Assembly (NCBI GenBank): GCA_037176725.1
Contig: JAZBRS010000026.1
Span: 97,571,501 to 97,635,500, forward strand
Direction of reading: 5' to 3'
Origin: Posidonia oceanica
Taxonomy: Eukaryota > Streptophyta > Magnoliopsida > Alismatales > Posidoniaceae
DNA: 64,000 nt
The notes below the pieces were generated by a model. That model searched no databases and had not been told where the DNA came from. It was given only the letters and a program-made list of their open reading frames with translations. Made by a program: the position numbers and the translations under genes. Below, piece by piece: positions 43,158 through 54,870 of the stretch (the first letter of the stretch is position 1; each line of letters starts with the position of its first letter).

Positions 43158-45291
43158 CTCCTGAGCTTCTATTTAACTGGCTTCACATCTGGGTCTAGTG
43201 GTAGTGTGTGTACCACTATCTCGACATCTAAGCCAACCATATCATCATAGCTCTAAGCGAAGACGTCTGCATATTCCGTGAGGAATGCAATGAACTCTTC
43301 CCAGGCTTGGGGGGACAATTTGGCGCTAATACAGACCTGCTTAATTTCCTCAGCCGTGCCGATGTTGATGATCTCTACTTCCTCTTCGACGTGTAGGTTT
43401 GGTCCTTTTGGATCGTCGCCGAAGGGTTGGAACTCAGGCAAAGGCTCGTCATTCTCTTCTATGCCTGTATCCTCCTCCTCATAAGCTATGAGTTCTGAGA
43501 GGATCTCCTTCTCAAAGGTTGGATTTGTGACATCAAAGGAGCAAATCTGTTTAGCATCCTGGCCCTGATGGCACTTCAAGATGGTCACGCTAACTCGCAT
43601 GTTTCTGTATGCCCGCTGCATGGGCTCAGCTCTGGTGGCCCCTGGCTCTGCTGGTTGTCCAGGTCTTTCTACCTCTACTGTCTCTGCTGCTGCTGCTGTT
43701 ACCGTCACTACATGCTCCTTTGCATTTCCTGATGTACTGGCGGGGAGCATCCTAATCTGGTAGCTGTCTCTTGGCAGGTTAGTGGGACTGCTTCTGCCTG
43801 CTGTGCTACCTGAGCGGGGCAAGCACTGTATAAACCACCTAGACCCACCTCCTGGCTGCGAGGTGATTAAGTCAGATGGTCTAGTGAGTGATGGAATTGC
43901 TGTTTCTTCCAGGACCATAATGGATGAGTGGTGCTGTTGCCTGGGGGGATTTGTGGGCATCTGATCTGTAACCACCGCCTTCCCTTTCCTCGTGGCGTCC
44001 AATTCGGCGACGTCTTCTGCAAATACTACCAGCTGCTCCTGGATTAATAACTCTAAGTCTTCGAATGTGTCCTCCTCTTGCGCCTCCATGACAGCTCCCT
44101 CTTCTTCGTCGGGAGCGAGGTCGACAAGGTAGGCATCGCACGGCTCATATGCCTACCGCTCGAGATTTCCTCCTCTTGGGGCGACTGCTTTGGCCGCTAA
44201 CTGGATTAGAGGCTAAGGGGCTTGCCACGATGAGCGTGCCATCTGTGTTGGCAAGTTGGGAGGATAATCTGGCCCGTTGCTTGGGAGGGCCGATAGCTGG
44301 ACGGCTGCGCTGGGAGATAGGACTCCTCTGGTAGGTGGTGACACTATGGGTGTAGCCGTGGACACCATGTGGTCCCACCACAAGACTTGATTCTTTGAAA
44401 TAGGTGGGTATGTGGCTGTAGGATCCACTTGCGTTATTAACAACGCCATTGGCAAAGCGGGAAGAGCTGCTGAACTGGCAAAACTCTTCTCTTGGGGAAA
44501 GGGCCACGGTGTTGAGGCGATTGTTGTCATGGTCGAGCTGGATGGTGGCTTCTGGAGATGGGCTCCTGACTGCGGAGCTACTGCTGCAACTGATGGGCAA
44601 ACTGATGATGCTGTGCAAGGACGAGAGGCTGTCAACCCTAATGCAGCGTCTGCCGGAACTGTTATAACTGTAGGAGGCAGGGAGAAGCGAACTAACCGGT
44701 GTGCTGGGGGATCTGGCTGGGCATCCTTGCTGATCTGCACGGTATCTGTCTCTGACTGCTCTTCATCTGAGTACCAGTCTTCGACACTGACCCACTCCTC
44801 TGACAGCAGTGGGGAACTTGAGTGTAGTGCTGCGGCTTCATTGAGGTTGGGATTGAGGATACTTGCACTGATGAAGTTAAATAAACCCAAAGGGATGTTC
44901 ATCCTCCGACCCCTTCCGCGCCGGTCGCATCCTTACGTGGTTGCCAGTCGTAACCGAGGCCTTCGTGGTCTCTCCTTTCTTCTGCCGTGATTGGCTCAGC
45001 GATCCCTTGGCTGTGCAGCCCGAGCGGTGTCCCGTGCTTGTAGCCCCACCTACGACAAAGGTTCTCGACCATCCGAGAAGGGTTTCCCTGAGTGGTCGAA
45101 AGATTGATGCGCTCGAGATCGGAAAGGAAGTCAACCGGTTCAAACTGATTAATGCGATACATAACATCGGTGGGTTTAGGATCAAAGGAAATAGTTTGCA
45201 GGGAAACTGAGGAGACCACCTCGCCTCCCTCTTCGTCAAAGTTTTCAGCCATGACAGTGATAATTTCGTCATCGTGGCGGAGCTTTATCAT
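43158..45291 (-). pseudogene. pol: M protease-RT linker
   Basis: It is homologous to P 3172-5466. The G-patch-like segment is at about 45080-44950 (RRWGYKHGTPLGLHSQGIAEP, GLGYDW). An acidic low-complexity middle follows, with the conserved end FLTEYADVFA near 43260. A frameshift is near 44890. TAG at 43250-43252 replaces Trp and another near 43172 replaces Gln, judged against P. Confidence 0.75.
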
Positions 45292-45690
45292 TCAGTGGAG
45301 AGTTGAGGGGATCAGCTGATGTTGGTGTAGCCAAGGGTGTCCCAACAGAAGTTTGAAAGACGGCTCTAAATCAATAATGAAAAAGTCAACATCGAATACC
45401 ACTGATGGCAAGGGGGTAACCAAAGCTCCCAGAGCGTCGTGGTGCGTGTTGTCAAACGATGTCATCCCTTTGGTGACTGGTGTGATGTCCTCGGCTTTGA
45501 ATCTGAGTTTGCTTGCAGTGTGCAAGGGGCAGACATTAAGGCTTGCACCATTATCAACCAGGGTCAGAGGGATGCGGAGATCATTGTACTGCACCGTGAA
45601 GAAGAGGGGCTTGTTGTGGCATGCCCCTGCCAGGGGGAGCTCGTCACTCGAGAAAGAGATGACATAGGGTTCCGCAATCATGCCCACCAT
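45292..45690 (-). pseudogene. pol: M aspartic protease domain
   Basis: The domain reads PLTLVDNGASLNVCPL, a central hydrophobic part and LLLGHPWLHQHQL, aligned throughout with P 2785-3171. D-N-G again occupies the active-site position. It is open to a TGA at 45292-45294, where P has Arg. A TAG before the domain (about 45735) replaces Gln. Confidence 0.83.
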
Positions 45691-46203
45691 GCTTTCAAGG
45701 GTTGTAGGTTTGATGGTCTGGGATACATGGGCTGCCTAGAACACACGGAGGAAGGCCTCTCGGTGCTCCACAGAAGAGTGGATTAGGTCCCAGATGGAAA
45801 TGTCGGCTTTCACCCTCTTAAGCTGGGCAGTAATGTCAGCACTGGGCTGGCCTTTCTGGGTGGAGGCAGAGGGTTGAATGGGGTCCTGGTGTGGTTTGGT
45901 GGTTTGCTTTGTGGATGGAGTGGTTGTGGCTTCTGGGGTGGTAGGCTGGGCTACCGGAGCTGGAGGTTTGTATACCCTTCCCGAGCGTGTGACCTCCGTG
46001 CACATTTCTATGGCGTAGTCATACGAGACTCTATGGGTGTCCCGGGTTAGAGTAATAACCACAGGTATGCAGGCCGCAAGCTCCAGGGGGGTTGGCAGTG
46101 GATAGGCAGGTCTCGCTGGTGGAGTAAATCGGGAGGGGGGCTGAAGAGGCTCTGGTTGTGGTAGGGCCAGTAGACAGATAGGTGGTTCAGCCAGGTGTTG
46201 CAT
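45691..46203 (-). pseudogene. gag: M gag-protease linker
   Basis: Pro/Thr-rich linker with the conserved block DTHRVSYDYAIEMCTEVTRS and a coil-like part ISIWDLIHSSVEHREAFLRVF, shared with P (2370-2750). It is in a different frame from the upstream gag, so an indel lies near 46200. Confidence 0.75.
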
Positions 46204-48644
46204 GGTGGGCCGAGCGGCGGAGGCCCTGGCTCGGCGTTCAGCTGTATCATATGGATTGCCGATTCAGAGCCGGTGAGAACAGAATTGTACAAAGCCAAAG
46301 GAAAAGGATCCGAAGCATGATGGATTAAAGAAGAGGGGTCCACTGCAGAGGCGGTGGGCCCAGAAGGGAAGAGAGCGTGGACTCCTGAGGTCCCGGCGCC
46401 TCTTGAGCCAGAATGCTCAAGTAGGGGCCAATGCAAGATGCTGGGATGAGCTAGAGATGATGCAGGGGTGGATGCAAGTGGAGGTGCGGAAGTGGGTGCC
46501 GCCTCCTGAGTGTTTATGGAGATGACCCTTTGGTCGATCAAACCCTTGATGGCTCCCTGCAAAGTGAAGTAGTTATCCGTCGAGTGGCCCTCAACTCGAT
46601 GGTAATTGCAAAAGAGTCCTGCCTTGTACCACGGTGGAAGTGGGTTTGGCACTGGGTGAACCTCGGGGAACCTAAGGAGTGACGCAACCTTAGGCAGGAT
46701 GGTGCTCAGTAGGATGGTGCTCAGCATGTTGCCGCAAAACCGTCTCTGCGGAGGGTGTTGTCCTTGCCGGGCCGGTGCGGCTGGGTAGACCGACTGGGCG
46801 GTGTGTGCAATCTGTGGAGTGTGTGACGGTGTAGGTGCATAAACTACTTGATTCGAGGCAGGGTGACTCGCCAGGTTGAACTGCGCCACAGGAGAATCGA
46901 TGTAGGCAACGGCGGGCTTGGGCTGGTCCCTCCTTTTGGCATGGTTGTTGCCGCTGTTGCTGTTGCTACTGTTGTTGTTGTTGTTGCGGTTGGGGACGAT
47001 GTCCGGTCTGGCGAGTGCGGAGATTGTGGAATAGTGGCCACTGCAGATTGCACTCTCTACATGGGAGCCTGACCGAATCAGTGATGCAAATGTGGTGACA
47101 GATTGAAGACTGAGCATACCCCCAATAGATGGCAGTGAGCCTCGGATGAGGATCTCGATGGACTCCTCATCAGAGGGCCTAGCTCGAACCTGCGAGGCCA
47201 GTGCGTGCCATCGGTCGACGTACTCCCCGAACGGCTCATGGGGTTTCTGCATAGTGGAGACCAGGTCGTCCCGCTTTGGGACCAGGTCAAGGTTAAAAGA
47301 GTACTGTTCCACGAACACCAGGGTCAGGGCACTCCAGGTCTTAATGGAGGCCATATTAAGTGATGTGAACCACTTGAGAGCTGGACCAGTAAGACTCTTT
47401 TGGAACAGGCAGATAAGGAACCTCTCATCGCCCTGAAGCTATGTGAGGTCCCCGCAATAAGCCCACAGATGGGAGATAAGGCAGCCCTTCCCGTTGTACT
47501 TGTCAAAGTCCGGGACACGGAAATTCGCTGAGAGTACAGCCTCTGGGAAGTAACAGAGGTCCCGGTACTCGAAGAACTGGCGCTCCCTGCCCTACACTCG
47601 ACGGAGTGCTCTCTCCAGATCGCCCATCCTGTTAAGGAGGGCGTCCGGGGTTGCTGCTGGCAAGGAAGATGCAGCTGGGGCAGGGTTAGTGTATGCCGTC
47701 TGGGTCACACCTAAGTGCTCCTCCGGATCCACCATCTCATCAGTTGGGGAGGCGACGTGATGGCCAGCATACCCGTGCAAGGGTGTGTGGTGTTGTGGGG
47801 TGTATGCAGGAACCTGAGTCTGCTGATGCAAGGGAGGAAGAAAGGCAGAATGTTGTGCTGTGGGTGTTGAAGCATGTGGAAGCAACAGCTACTGCAACGG
47901 CACAGTGTCGGACTGCAGGCCAAGTGGGTGCTGTGCTCTTGTCATCCTGGAAGGATGACCACCAAAGGGAGGAGTGAAATGCTGTGCAGTGAGAAGTGGG
48001 TGCACAGGAGGCAACGATGCCGCCCCCACCGTCAGAGCAATGAGTAGCTGTGGCGATGGCTGAGGCGGTGGTGCAGTGAGGAATGCCTAAAACTGGAAGG
48101 GAGGGACCAAAGGGACCTCAGGAGCCACGAGAGGGTGAATGGATAGAGCCATGTCCTGTAGATGCTGGACAAGCCCCAACAGGTGCTGGTACTATGCTTC
48201 AGGTGTCCCGTCAGTGGGAATACTGAATTGCAGTGCCTGCGGAGGAACGGGCGCAACAGGTGGGGACACAGACTATCCAACAGGGCGGAATCCTACATCA
48301 GGAGGTGCTGTCGTAGTGGGGGAATCAAGCACAAGACCTGGGACATTATATAGCATTTCCGGGGCTCGAGAGGTAGTCACCGTGACAGATTCGGTGACAG
48401 TCCCTAGGGGTACGGTAACCAGATGATGTCCGAAAATTCCAGGGTTCCCCTGCGCCTGAAAGTGAAAGGTGCGAGGGGCAATAGTGGAGGTCAAAACCAC
48501 AAAAGGGAAAGTCGGAACCTCGGACCCCTCCAGGGCAACAGAGAACATGGGCTCACTAACCCACTAGGCCATGGCGGTCTGAGAGCGAGTGAGAACTGGA
48601 CTGCGACAGGGAACAGAAGGACGACGCCTAGGACGAGCTATCAT
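46047..48644 (-). pseudogene. gag: M gag, broken
   Basis: The most likely start is ATG 48644-48642 (MIARPRRRPS). The N-terminal 300 codons are Pro/Gln/His-rich. The capsid core (about 47530-47000) has VPDFDKYNGKG, LKWFTSLN and EPFGEYVDRWHALASQV. An Asn-rich basic tract and CNYHRVEGHSTDN follow. Stops include one near 48575, one at about 47592 and one near 47440 (the latter two are Gln in P). A frameshift at about 46200 leads to a dead end at 46047. Confidence 0.85.
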
Positions 48645-49667
48645 CGAACTCGACGGATAACTCAATAAAGGAGGGTCGAGAAAGAGGTGTCACAACAGGG
48701 GTGTGAGCAAAGAAACAGACTCGAGCTCCAGCAAGGGAACTCGCTCACAGTCCTGAGGGACAAAGCAAACAAAACAGGTTAGGACCTAACCAATGAATGC
48801 AAATGCTGTTAGTTGTGATATGTATGATATGCATGTGAATGCTCTCTAACATGCTCTCTCTCACCAATCTAGTGTGTCCTAGTAGGTTATCTACTCTGGA
48901 TCCACACAAGGTGTATAGATCTCCGACTCAGTCAGAAAAGTAAGGCTCCCGTCTAAATCCTGGCCAAAGCCAGACGGTGACAGGTGGTGCGTTTGGGAGC
49001 CGTCAACCTGCCAGAGCAAGGCTTGTACCCCCTAGTAACACCGACACGACCCTAGACAAAGGGAGGACAGGGCCAATCCACCTGCGCTATCGCCAAAGCG
49101 ACGGAACGAGCGGACGGGATCTATCCTTCTCAGACTAATAGGGGGACTCAGGGAGGAGAAGAATGCATGCCCTATATGCTCAAGCATGCGAGTATGCATT
49201 AAGTTTTTTAGCTTGCACATTTTATTAACCGCAAGGGGGTAAAAGTTGATGCAGAAGCTCTAGTAGGCCTAAGCGTCATTTTTACTTGCATATTTTTTAG
49301 TTAAACCAAGGGAGGAGGCAATCACGTCTCTACTTTACCTTAGGATAAATGCAAGAAAGGGGAAATAAACATTCAATCATGGCAATGCTAAGTCAGACAT
49401 CACATCAAAAGGCATGAGCATGGCATGTGATTTTGTTGTGTGCATGATTCGTGAAATAAAAGCAATCATCAAATCAAAGGAAGGCATATGTATGCTAAGG
49501 CATGTGCGTGCAGTGATATGATATGTAGGTGCGGAAAGAGAACGAACATTCAATCACGACATTGCAATTAAGCCTAAGTAAAGTAACAAAGAGCTAGAGC
49601 AAAGGTGCAAGAAAGAAAAGACCACAAGTTAAGCCGAAGGCGGAAAACAAAAACTCGGAGTCTAGTA
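48645..49667 (-). other. M 5' leader between primer-binding site and gag
   Basis: About 1.0 kb of A/G-mixed sequence with no supported ORF. Some Ogre elements carry an extra ORF before gag; I see none here. A purine-rich stretch and ATG-poor sequence are consistent with an untranslated, packaging-signal-bearing leader, which is inference. Confidence 0.6.
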
Positions 49668-49685
49668 TCCCCAGCGGAGTCGCCA
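49668..49685 (-). other. M primer-binding site
   Basis: TGGCGACTCCGCTGGGGA begins 6 bp inside the end of the 5' LTR. It begins TGG, complementary to a tRNA 3' CCA, and from memory it matches the tRNA-Arg-type primer sites described for Ogre elements. Minus-strand DNA synthesis would start here. Confidence 0.8.
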
Positions 49686-49691
49686 CCTTAC

Positions 49692-52587
49692 TGTGATCGT
49701 CTCTTTCGACGTACGACTCAGGGGCCGCTGCCAAAGCTCGCAAACGCCCAGCCGTAGAGAATGAGGGCCACAGCTATTGGTGTATCCGAGGAAAGTTCGA
49801 CTCAAGGAAGAAAACACCAATAAAATGATAAGTGATGATAAAAAGAGAAAAGGAATGAGATCAAGTCTAATTTCCCCGACGGAGTGGCCATTCTTATGTG
49901 ACCGTCTCTTGTGTACGACACGAGGGCCGCTGACAAAGCTCGCAGATGCTCAGTCGAAGAGAAAGAGGGCCATAATTAATGGTGTATCCGAGGTGGATTC
50001 GACTCAATAAAGAGAATAAAATCACCAATAATCGATGAAATCAGCAAATAAGATAAACAACAAAAAAAGGGGGAGTCGCCACCTAGTCTAATTGAGAAAA
50101 GCCAGAAGACAAGGAAAACCAGATGTAAACTAATAAAAACGAAAGGAAACCAAAGTGGATCCATGCAAAACGGATGCGACACTAGGTCATTGCTGTCTAG
50201 AGATGGGTAAGGACTCCTGTTACGTGCGGGGAAGGTGTTAGGCATCCCTGACACGCCCGAGGAGCGGCCTTTTCTAACGTCATTCCGCTCATAGTGTGGC
50301 TCAATGTAGGCCGAAGGCCAATTAGTGTATGCTCTAGCAAAAGGAAACATGCTATGATAATGCAAGAAGGCGAAAGGAAAAGCCTCAAATAGACATGCAT
50401 AAAGGTTAAAAGAAACCAAGGAAAGTAGCTACATAAAGCTAAGAGGCAAACATGCATAAGGGAAACAAGTGCAAGAGGATAGGATTCAGATAAACACTCA
50501 TACATGCTAAAAGAAATCAGGTAAACGACAACATAATGTTGGAAAGTAACATACATAATGGGAGGCAAATGTAAAGCATATAGGCTTAAATAAACATTGC
50601 TTAACACTAAAAGGAAACAGAGAAGTAATTAAAGGATGCTTGAATGTAAACATGCATGAGGAGTAGCTAATTTGAGAGTGAAAGGCTCTATCCACATCTG
50701 TAGAGGCTACTGTTAAATACGCGAGAGTCCCACGTGGGACCTCCATGCGGGAACAGTCCGCTTGTCCAGTGGAAAGTCACGGCCAAATGGGAGGCTCTCC
50801 TCAATTCAATTCGGTATAGAACCGGTTGAATGATGAGGAGGAGGTATCCCAGAACAATAATATGCAATAACATCAAAGAAACAGCCATAAACAAAAGTCG
50901 GAAAGGGGCTAGGAACTCTGCCCGATATCACAGTCAAACACGCAGGAGATCTATGCGTGACCTCGGCGCGGGACCGGCTAGTCAGACAGAGAACCTTCAT
51001 CACTGGATTCCGGGCCCAACAACTAATAGAAGGTAAAGAAATCAGATGGATGATGAAGAGGGGATGCTCGACAACAATAATATGCTAAACTATAAAAGGA
51101 ATAGATACAAATAAGGGTCGAAAAAAGGCTGGGAACTTGGCCTGATGTCACGGTCAAACACGCGGGAGGTCCACGCGAGACTTCTGCGCGGGATCGGCCA
51201 GTCAGACAGAGGACCTTCATCGCCAGATTCCAGGCCCGGTGCTTAATGAATTGCGATGAAACTAGTTGGGGAAGCAAGGTGGTGTACCAGGCTACCCAAC
51301 CAGGGTGCAGATGTAGAGCAGTGCTGCCCGAATCGCCGCCCCAACCTCGGCAGTATTGCACCGGCAACTGCGCGTCTCCGCCGGCCATAGAGGCAACTTG
51401 GAGGGCACTGTCGGCCGCGGACACACTAAGGAGGCTAGAGGCGAGTGCAGGGGACCTTCCCGGAGGCTCAGAGAGGTGGGGCAAGGTGGCTACGTGCGAG
51501 GCCGTGCACGAGCCGTCTGCCCTTCGCAAGAAGCGGCAGAAAAGAAATGAAAACAGGCAATGCAGCTAAATAGAAATGCGAATAACACTTAGGAAATAAA
51601 CATACAACAACTGGAAGCTATTCTAAGCTAACTAAGGGACGAATGCTTGCGTGAGACGCACTGCAAGGGATGTCTTCTCCGGTGATGGCGCTGCTGCAGA
51701 TGTGTGACTGGACGGAGGCTACGGAGCTCAGGGATGCTCGGGGAAGTTGGCACTCTCTCTCACGGGCTCAGGGGAAGGCTCTAGAGGTGGTGGAACTCAG
51801 GTGGTTGTCTCAACAGCGAAATGGTTCACCGGAGATGGATTCTCAATCCAAGGGTGCTGGAATTGGGAAGTTTGGGGGTCTGGAAGCTCTGAGAAGTTCA
51901 GGGGATTGCTCAGAATTCAAGAGGATGCTCAGCGAAGCTAGAGAAGCCAAAGAGAGGGGCTCGGCTAGCCGAGAGCACTATTTTATAGGCGGAGGAAAAC
52001 GGTGTAAACTGTTGGTGTGGATCTGGATTTAAATCAGGTGGTTGAGATGTTGGTTGAAGATCGACGAGTGGAATCGGTTGGGATGGAGGGCTGGATGATC
52101 CAGGTGTCTGGAGGCACAAGTTCAGATCGGCTGGAGCCAATGGCGAGTGTGGAAAAGGTGGGCCAAGGTGATTGGTCTGCCTGATTTTTGCCACTGACGT
52201 AGGACAAAACGCGGGAGCTCCACGCGAGAGCTCGGTGCGAGTGTCAGTCTGTCAGTTTTCGCTACCGACATAGGACAAAATGCGGGAGCTCTACGTGAGT
52301 GTCAGAGTGTCAGTTTTTGCCAATGACATAGGACAACACACGGGAGCTCGACGTGAGAGTGATCCCGTCAGTCTAGCTACCTCACCTTCTGATCCTATTT
52401 CTCTGGTTCGTGGACCATCTAGGGCTATGGTTTTGTGGTATTTGCAGTGGTGGATGTATTGGTATGTGATTGGTGGAGTTTTGGTGGATTTGGGTTTGGG
52501 GTTTCAAGAAAGGGTTGGGGCTGCCTCGTCCGCGCACTTCTGGGAGCAAACAACCATCGCCTGACTTCCAAATTTGGGGTGTCTACA
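49692..52587 (-). repeat. M 5' LTR, 2896 bp
   Basis: It runs TGTAGACACCCC (52587) to ..GATCACA (49692) on the minus strand, homologous to 20891-23780. It contains U3 repeats (about 52185-52365), a TATA box (51980-51991) and the GTGTTAGGCATCC motif (50230-50243). Buried primer-site-like sequences lie at 49873-49890 and 50069-50081, each in a repeated module of about 200 bp that also repeats the LTR end (TGTGACCGTCTC). Small open frames are not conserved. Confidence 0.92.
51980..51991 (-). promoter_or_regulatory. TATA box of M 5' LTR (element promoter)
   Basis: On the minus strand GCCTATAAAATAGTGCTC lies about 200 bp downstream of the U3 direct repeats. Transcription would start about 30 bp further, near 51950. 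It would drive the genomic RNA of M. Confidence 0.65.
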
Positions 52588-52592
52588 CTTAC
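52588..52592 (+). repeat. Target-site duplication of M, right copy (CTTAC)
   Basis: CTTAC follows GTCTACA at the outer edge of the M 5' LTR and equals 20886-20890. Confidence 0.8.
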
Positions 52593-54264
52593 CTAGATCT
52601 ATTCTCTTGTTTTGATGGAGAGGAACATGCTCTATAGCACGAGGACAGTGTTAGACGACATCTTGCCATTGATCGAGTGAGCCAGCAACCCACATCATCC
52701 ACATCTCCCCCAGGCATCTTATCAGCCAGCACAGCAAATCGACGAGTGGCGATCACAAGTAGACAACATCGTGGAAGCGTCTCCTTCACCTTCATCTACA
52801 CAACCCCAAAATCGACATCCACAAAAAGTTGCGATCACGGTAGGACCGGCTTGAGCCAACCCTCCATGCTACGTAAGTGAACTCTTTTCCTTCCTTCTTT
52901 TATTATTTCATAGATCTAGGTGTTGTTTTCAGTTTGGTTGTCGTACGTATAGGTTTTCGCGACACCCAGACCTTTTTATTAGGTTTTTTTATTTCTGACA
53001 TTAGTAAAACCATGCATCTAGTTGTTTTGCGCTTAAGGCGTCGAGTCTCGTTAGCACTTTGAGGCAACGACTCACTTCAGCATCTAGAGCTTCGATGACT
53101 AGGTTGGTTTTAATGAGGTTAGAAAACTCCCTAGCGGCACCTTCTCTAGTCACACCTCTCTAGGGTGACTGACATAGGCGCCTTCCTCATAGGCAACTGG
53201 AATCAGATACGGTTCCCACTGCAGATCAGTAGTTTTTTCGTAGTTTGCATTGCATTTTAGGTCTGCACTTATATAAAATTAATCAAAAATCATTCCTATT
53301 CACAGTACTTCAATTTTTTAACGGTTTTTAGGTCTATTTGTGTCCACCACTAGAGTGGAAACTAATTTTCTGATATTAGAGATAAAGTTCCTTAAGGGAA
53401 TCTTTCTCTAACAAGAACAATCAACCTGAGCGAACTGGGCTAGTGCAAGTCGCTCTCCCATACTCAATGTTGATTGTAATAGTTAGAATGAGAACTCAAG
53501 CTGTCCTAAGGTTTTATTATTGACTCCTTCTTCTCCCTGAGTCAATAATAATCCCTGGTAGATACTTGATACACTAATATTTCGTGTTTATTTACTGCTT
53601 TGTGGATTGTTAGGATACGAGCCTAAGCACAGAATCTTAGGTTGTGGGCCCCTCTATAGAGAGAGAAACCCGCCACTTAGGCACTCTTGGTGGACCCTAA
53701 CGAAGGTCAAAGGGAGGTACCCAAAGTGTCAAAAATCCCATTGAGTGACCCTTAGATCCCACAAAGTTATCCTTACCCCTAGCCTAGGAACCTAATTATT
53801 GAGAGGATGCGGGTTAAATCAAGCGATTAATTAACTACTTAAACAAGTAAAACTCGCATTCTATCTGAAACTTGTTTGCTTAGTTAGTCTTGTTTAACGC
53901 ATGATCTGTCCAAAATAGATTCGGCTGCCAAGAGGACAGGGGACTTTACTGCCTGTCCAAGAGGTGCCGCATTCCGTCGTTGTTTCAAACGGCGACATGT
54001 TTCGTCGCCTGTCATACGGGCAACTACTGGGAGATCGCGTCGGCATGCCTTGTTTGCAGGGTGGTTTGGCCGTATTCAGTGATACGAACTGCAGAAACAA
54101 TCGTCGGATATTAATTTTTTTGTTTGAACAAGTTGTAATTACTTTCTTTCCATCGAGTCTATAATTTTCTTTTCATAGGAACCGTGTGTAAGTTGCATTC
54201 ATAGAGTCTGTAATTTATTTTTTCTAGCATTCATAACAAAAGACAAAAAAAGAAAAAAAATCAA
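52593..54264 (+). mobile_element. Element H, right fragment: LTR/leader without genes
   Basis: This continues H after M. No ORF over about 70 codons looks real, and I could not place the LTR end or primer site. The sequence is mixed, with pyrimidine-rich runs, and leads without a visible break into the AAATTC tract and gag of H. Confidence 0.5.
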
Positions 54265-54860
54265 AACTAAAATTCAAATTCAAAATTTGGATTCAAAAGT
54301 AAAACTTAAATTCAAAATTCAAAATTTGAGTTCAAATTCAAAATTAAAATTCAAATTCAAATTCAAATTGAAAATCAAAGCTCGAATCCAAATCCAAATT
54401 CCAATTCCAATTCCAATTCAAAATTCAAAACCAACTCCAAAATCAAGGTTAGATTAAAAGTTTGAAATCAAGATTCAAATTTGAATTAAAATCCAAGATT
54501 CAAATTCAAAATCAAATTCAAAATTTGAATTCAAAATCAAAATTGAAAATCAAATTCAAAGCTAAAACTCGAATTCAATTTCGAAACCAAAGTCCAAAGT
54601 CAAAATTTGAATTCCAAATTCAAATTAAAGACTCTAGAATCAAACTAAAATTCGAATCCAGAATTCCGAATTCAAAATCAAAGTTAAATCAAAATCAAAT
54701 TCAAAACAAAAATTCAAACCCAAATTCAAAAATCAAATCCCAAAATCAAACTCAAATTCAATTCAAAATTTGAATTTAAATTCAAACTCAAATCTTGAAT
54801 TTAAACTAGAATTGAAATTCAAATTCAAAATTTCAAATTTAAAACTCAAAAGTTTACAAC
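54265..54860 (+). repeat. Degenerate AAATTCA-type microsatellite tract
   Basis: About 600 bp is built almost wholly from AAATTC, AAATTTGAATTC and AAATCAAA words with little else. It lies directly upstream of the H gag start. The open frame at 54462-54773 (Lys/Asn/Gln/Ser/Ile only) is a by-product. Confidence 0.9.
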
Positions 54861-54870
54861 TGCATCAAGC

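Larger units (their letters stand above)
20891..52587 (-). mobile_element. Element M: full-length 31.7-kb Tat/Ogre-like LTR retrotransposon with nested solo LTR
   Basis: LTRs at 20891-23780 (3') and 49692-52587 (5') are near copies in the same orientation, each bounded by TG..CA on the minus strand. A primer-binding site follows the 5' LTR (49668-49685), a polypurine tract precedes the 3' LTR (23781-23793), and CTTAC flanks the whole. gag-pol runs 48644-40127. A 5823-bp foreign solo LTR plus duplication sits at 34283-40110. Past it, 34282-33070 matches the P sequence that follows integrase, which proves continuity across the insertion. Without the solo LTR the element is about 25.9 kb. It is decayed by nonsense codons, several frameshifts and an RT deletion. 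Confidence 0.88.

Noticed and set aside
54462..54773. 103-codon open frame of Lys, Asn, Gln, Ser and Ile
   Set aside because: It is translated from the AAATTC-type tract and has no sign of coding.
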